The translations under genes and the position numbers were made by a program. Below are positions 5,245-6,420 of a stretch of DNA of 6,420 nt, in pieces; the stretch's first letter is position 1, and the number at the start of each line of letters is the position of its first letter. The notes beneath the pieces are model-generated. The model had not been told where the DNA came from. It ran no database searches and worked only from the letters and a program-made list of their open reading frames with translations. Source of the DNA: Propionibacteriaceae bacterium (GTDB taxonomy: Bacteria; Actinomycetota; Actinomycetes; Propionibacteriales; Propionibacteriaceae); the NCBI GenBank assembly GCA_020438595.1, contig JAGQUI010000159.1, positions 1-6,420 of the forward strand, given 5' to 3'.

Positions 5245-6420
5245 TCAGGCCTCGTCGGGCTCGGTCGCGCTGCCCTGGGTCAGCACCGCCACGGACGCGG
5301 CGGCCGACAACGGGGGCTTCGCGGCGACGCCCCTGTGCTGGGTCAGCACCAGCACGCTGTGGCCGGCCAGCGCCCGGGTCGAGCCCGCGGGAAGGGGCTT
5401 CGCCTCGACCGCGTCGGCTGCGGTGTCCACCGCCACGTCCCAGGCGTCCGCGTACTCGTCGGCCGGCAGCGTGACCTGCACGGCGTCGGTACCGCCGTTG
5501 AAGTAGAGCAGGGCGTGGGTGTCGGTGATCGGGTTGCCGGTCTCGTCCGTGCTGGGGATGCCGTGGCCGTTCAGGTACATGCCGATCGAGCGGGCACCGT
5601 CCGCGTGCCAGTCGCCGTCCCCCATCGGACGACCGTCCGGGTGCAGCCAGACGATGTCGTTCAGCCGCTGCTCGTCGCCGACCCGCACCGCGCTGCCGGT
5701 GAAGAACCGCTTGCGCCGGAAGATCGGGTGCTCGGCACGCAGCCGGGCCACGGTGGCGGTGAACTCCATCAGCGGGGTGTCCATGGCGTCCCAGTGCACC
5801 CAGGAGAGCTCCGAGTCCTGGGCGTAGGTGTTGTTGTTGCCGTCCTGGGTGCGGCCGAGCTCGTCGCCGTGCAGCAGCATCGGCACGCCCTGGCTGAGCA
5901 TCAGGGTGGTGAGGAAGTTCCGCTGCTCCCTGGCCCGCGCCGCGAGCACCTCCGGGTCCGAGGTCGGGCCCTCGACGCCGTGGTTCCAGGACCGGTTGAA
6001 GCTCTCGCCGTCCCGGTTGCCCTCGCCGTTCGCCTCGTTGTGCTTCTCGTTGTAGGCGACCAGGTCGTGCAGGGTGAACCCGTCGTGCGCGGTGACGAAG
6101 TTCACGCTGGCCACCGGACGCCGGCCCGAGTGCTCGTACAGGTCGGCCGAGCCGGCGAGCCGGGCGGCGAACTCGCCGAGGTTGGGCTCGCCGCGCCAGA
6201 AGTCCCGGACCGCGTCGCGGAACTTCCCGTTCCACTCGCTCCACTGGGGCGGGAAGTTGCCCACCTGGTAGCCGCCGGGGCCGACGTCCCACGGCTCGGC
6301 GATCAGCTTCACCGTGCGCAGCAGGGGGTCCTGGTGCACCGCGGCGAGGAACGGCGAGCGCTCGTCGAAGTCCATGCGCTCGCGGGTGAGCGCCGTGGCC
6401 AGGTCGAAGCGGAAGCCGTC
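5245..6420 (-). CDS. glgX: Glycogen debranching enzyme GlgX/TreX, C-terminal 391 residues (5' end outside window)
   Basis: This is an isoamylase-type GH13 enzyme that hydrolyses alpha-1,6 branches of glycogen or limit dextrins in the cytoplasm. The frame enters at the right edge with DGFRFDLATAL, whose second Asp (codon 6403-6405) is the expected nucleophile. Acid/base Glu is in KLIAEPWD (codon 6295-6297), and the third catalytic Asp is in FVTAHDGFTLHDLVAYN (codon 6082-6084). Further GlgX hallmarks are the stretch KHNEANGEGNRDG, then QGVPMLLHGDELGRTQDGNNN, and a C-terminal beta domain with HALLYFNGG. Full-length members have about 700 residues, so about 300 N-terminal residues, including the CBM48 domain, are missing here. 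An in-frame ATG at 6375 is internal and is not the start. The stop is TGA at 5245-5247. The gene is followed on the same strand by treYZ, which supports a TreX role feeding linear maltooligosaccharides to trehalose synthesis. GlgX and TreX cannot be told apart by motif here. Confidence 0.95.
   Translation of the reverse strand, partial: DGFRFDLATALTRERMDFDERSPFLAAVHQDPLLRTVKLIAEPWDVGPGGYQVGNFPPQWSEWNGKFRDAVRDFWRGEPNLGEFAARLAGSADLYEHSGRRPVASVNFVTAHDGFTLHDLVAYNEKHNEANGEGNRDGESFNRSWNHGVEGPTSDPEVLAARAREQRNFLTTLMLSQGVPMLLHGDELGRTQDGNNNTYAQDSELSWVHWDAMDTPLMEFTATVARLRAEHPIFRRKRFFTGSAVRVGDEQRLNDIVWLHPDGRPMGDGDWHADGARSIGMYLNGHGIPSTDETGNPITDTHALLYFNGGTDAVQVTLPADEYADAWDVAVDTAADAVEAKPLPAGSTRALAGHSVLVLTQHRGVAAKPPLSAAASVAVLTQGSATEPDEA

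Noticed and set aside
5090..5506. Small plus-strand gene starting in the glgX-treYZ gap
   Set aside because: Most of it lies antisense to glgX, it reads through the repeat cluster, and no ribosome binding site or domain is seen.
5225..6292. 355-residue minus-strand frame overlapping glgX
   Set aside because: It is a shifted frame of glgX with Arg/Gly/Ala-rich low-complexity translation; the glgX frame carries all catalytic motifs.

Overview
The DNA is very GC-rich, with strong G/C preference at third codon positions, GTG starts and protein families typical of Actinobacteria. A filamentous actinomycete, perhaps of the Pseudonocardiaceae, is the best guess; this rests on base composition and protein style, not on a marker gene. 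The core of the window is a minus-strand locus that turns glycogen or maltodextrins into trehalose.

Layout from left to right. Positions 1-84 (+) hold the last 27 codons of an upstream gene, possibly a tyrosine-protein phosphatase. Positions 134-757 (+) encode a 207-residue four-helix membrane protein of unknown function, starting at a GTG behind a good ribosome binding site. Positions 763-812 form a near-perfect long hairpin between the two convergent gene sets, most likely a bidirectional terminator. Positions 829-4980 (-) encode one 1383-residue polypeptide that joins a complete maltooligosyltrehalose synthase (TreY, about residues 2-790) to a complete maltooligosyltrehalose trehalohydrolase (TreZ, about residues 800-1383). 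The catalytic triads of both halves are present. Positions 4981-5244 are a 264-base gap containing about five degenerate copies of a 19-base element in both orientations, several possible hairpins and a likely -10 box just before treYZ. Positions 5245-6420 (-) encode the C-terminal 391 residues of a GlgX/TreX-type glycogen debranching enzyme; its start lies beyond the window.

How the genes fit together: GlgX/TreX hydrolyses alpha-1,6 branches to release linear maltooligosaccharides. The TreY half isomerises the reducing-end linkage to an alpha,alpha-1,1 bond, and the TreZ half then cuts off free trehalose. This is the TreX-TreY-TreZ route, packed here into two polypeptides instead of three. 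The most notable points are the natural TreY-TreZ fusion with almost no linker, the repeat cluster between glgX and treYZ, and the long hairpin at the convergent junction. No mobile element, CRISPR array, tRNA or rRNA was seen. The pathway itself is known; whether the fusion is undescribed cannot be decided from the sequence alone.
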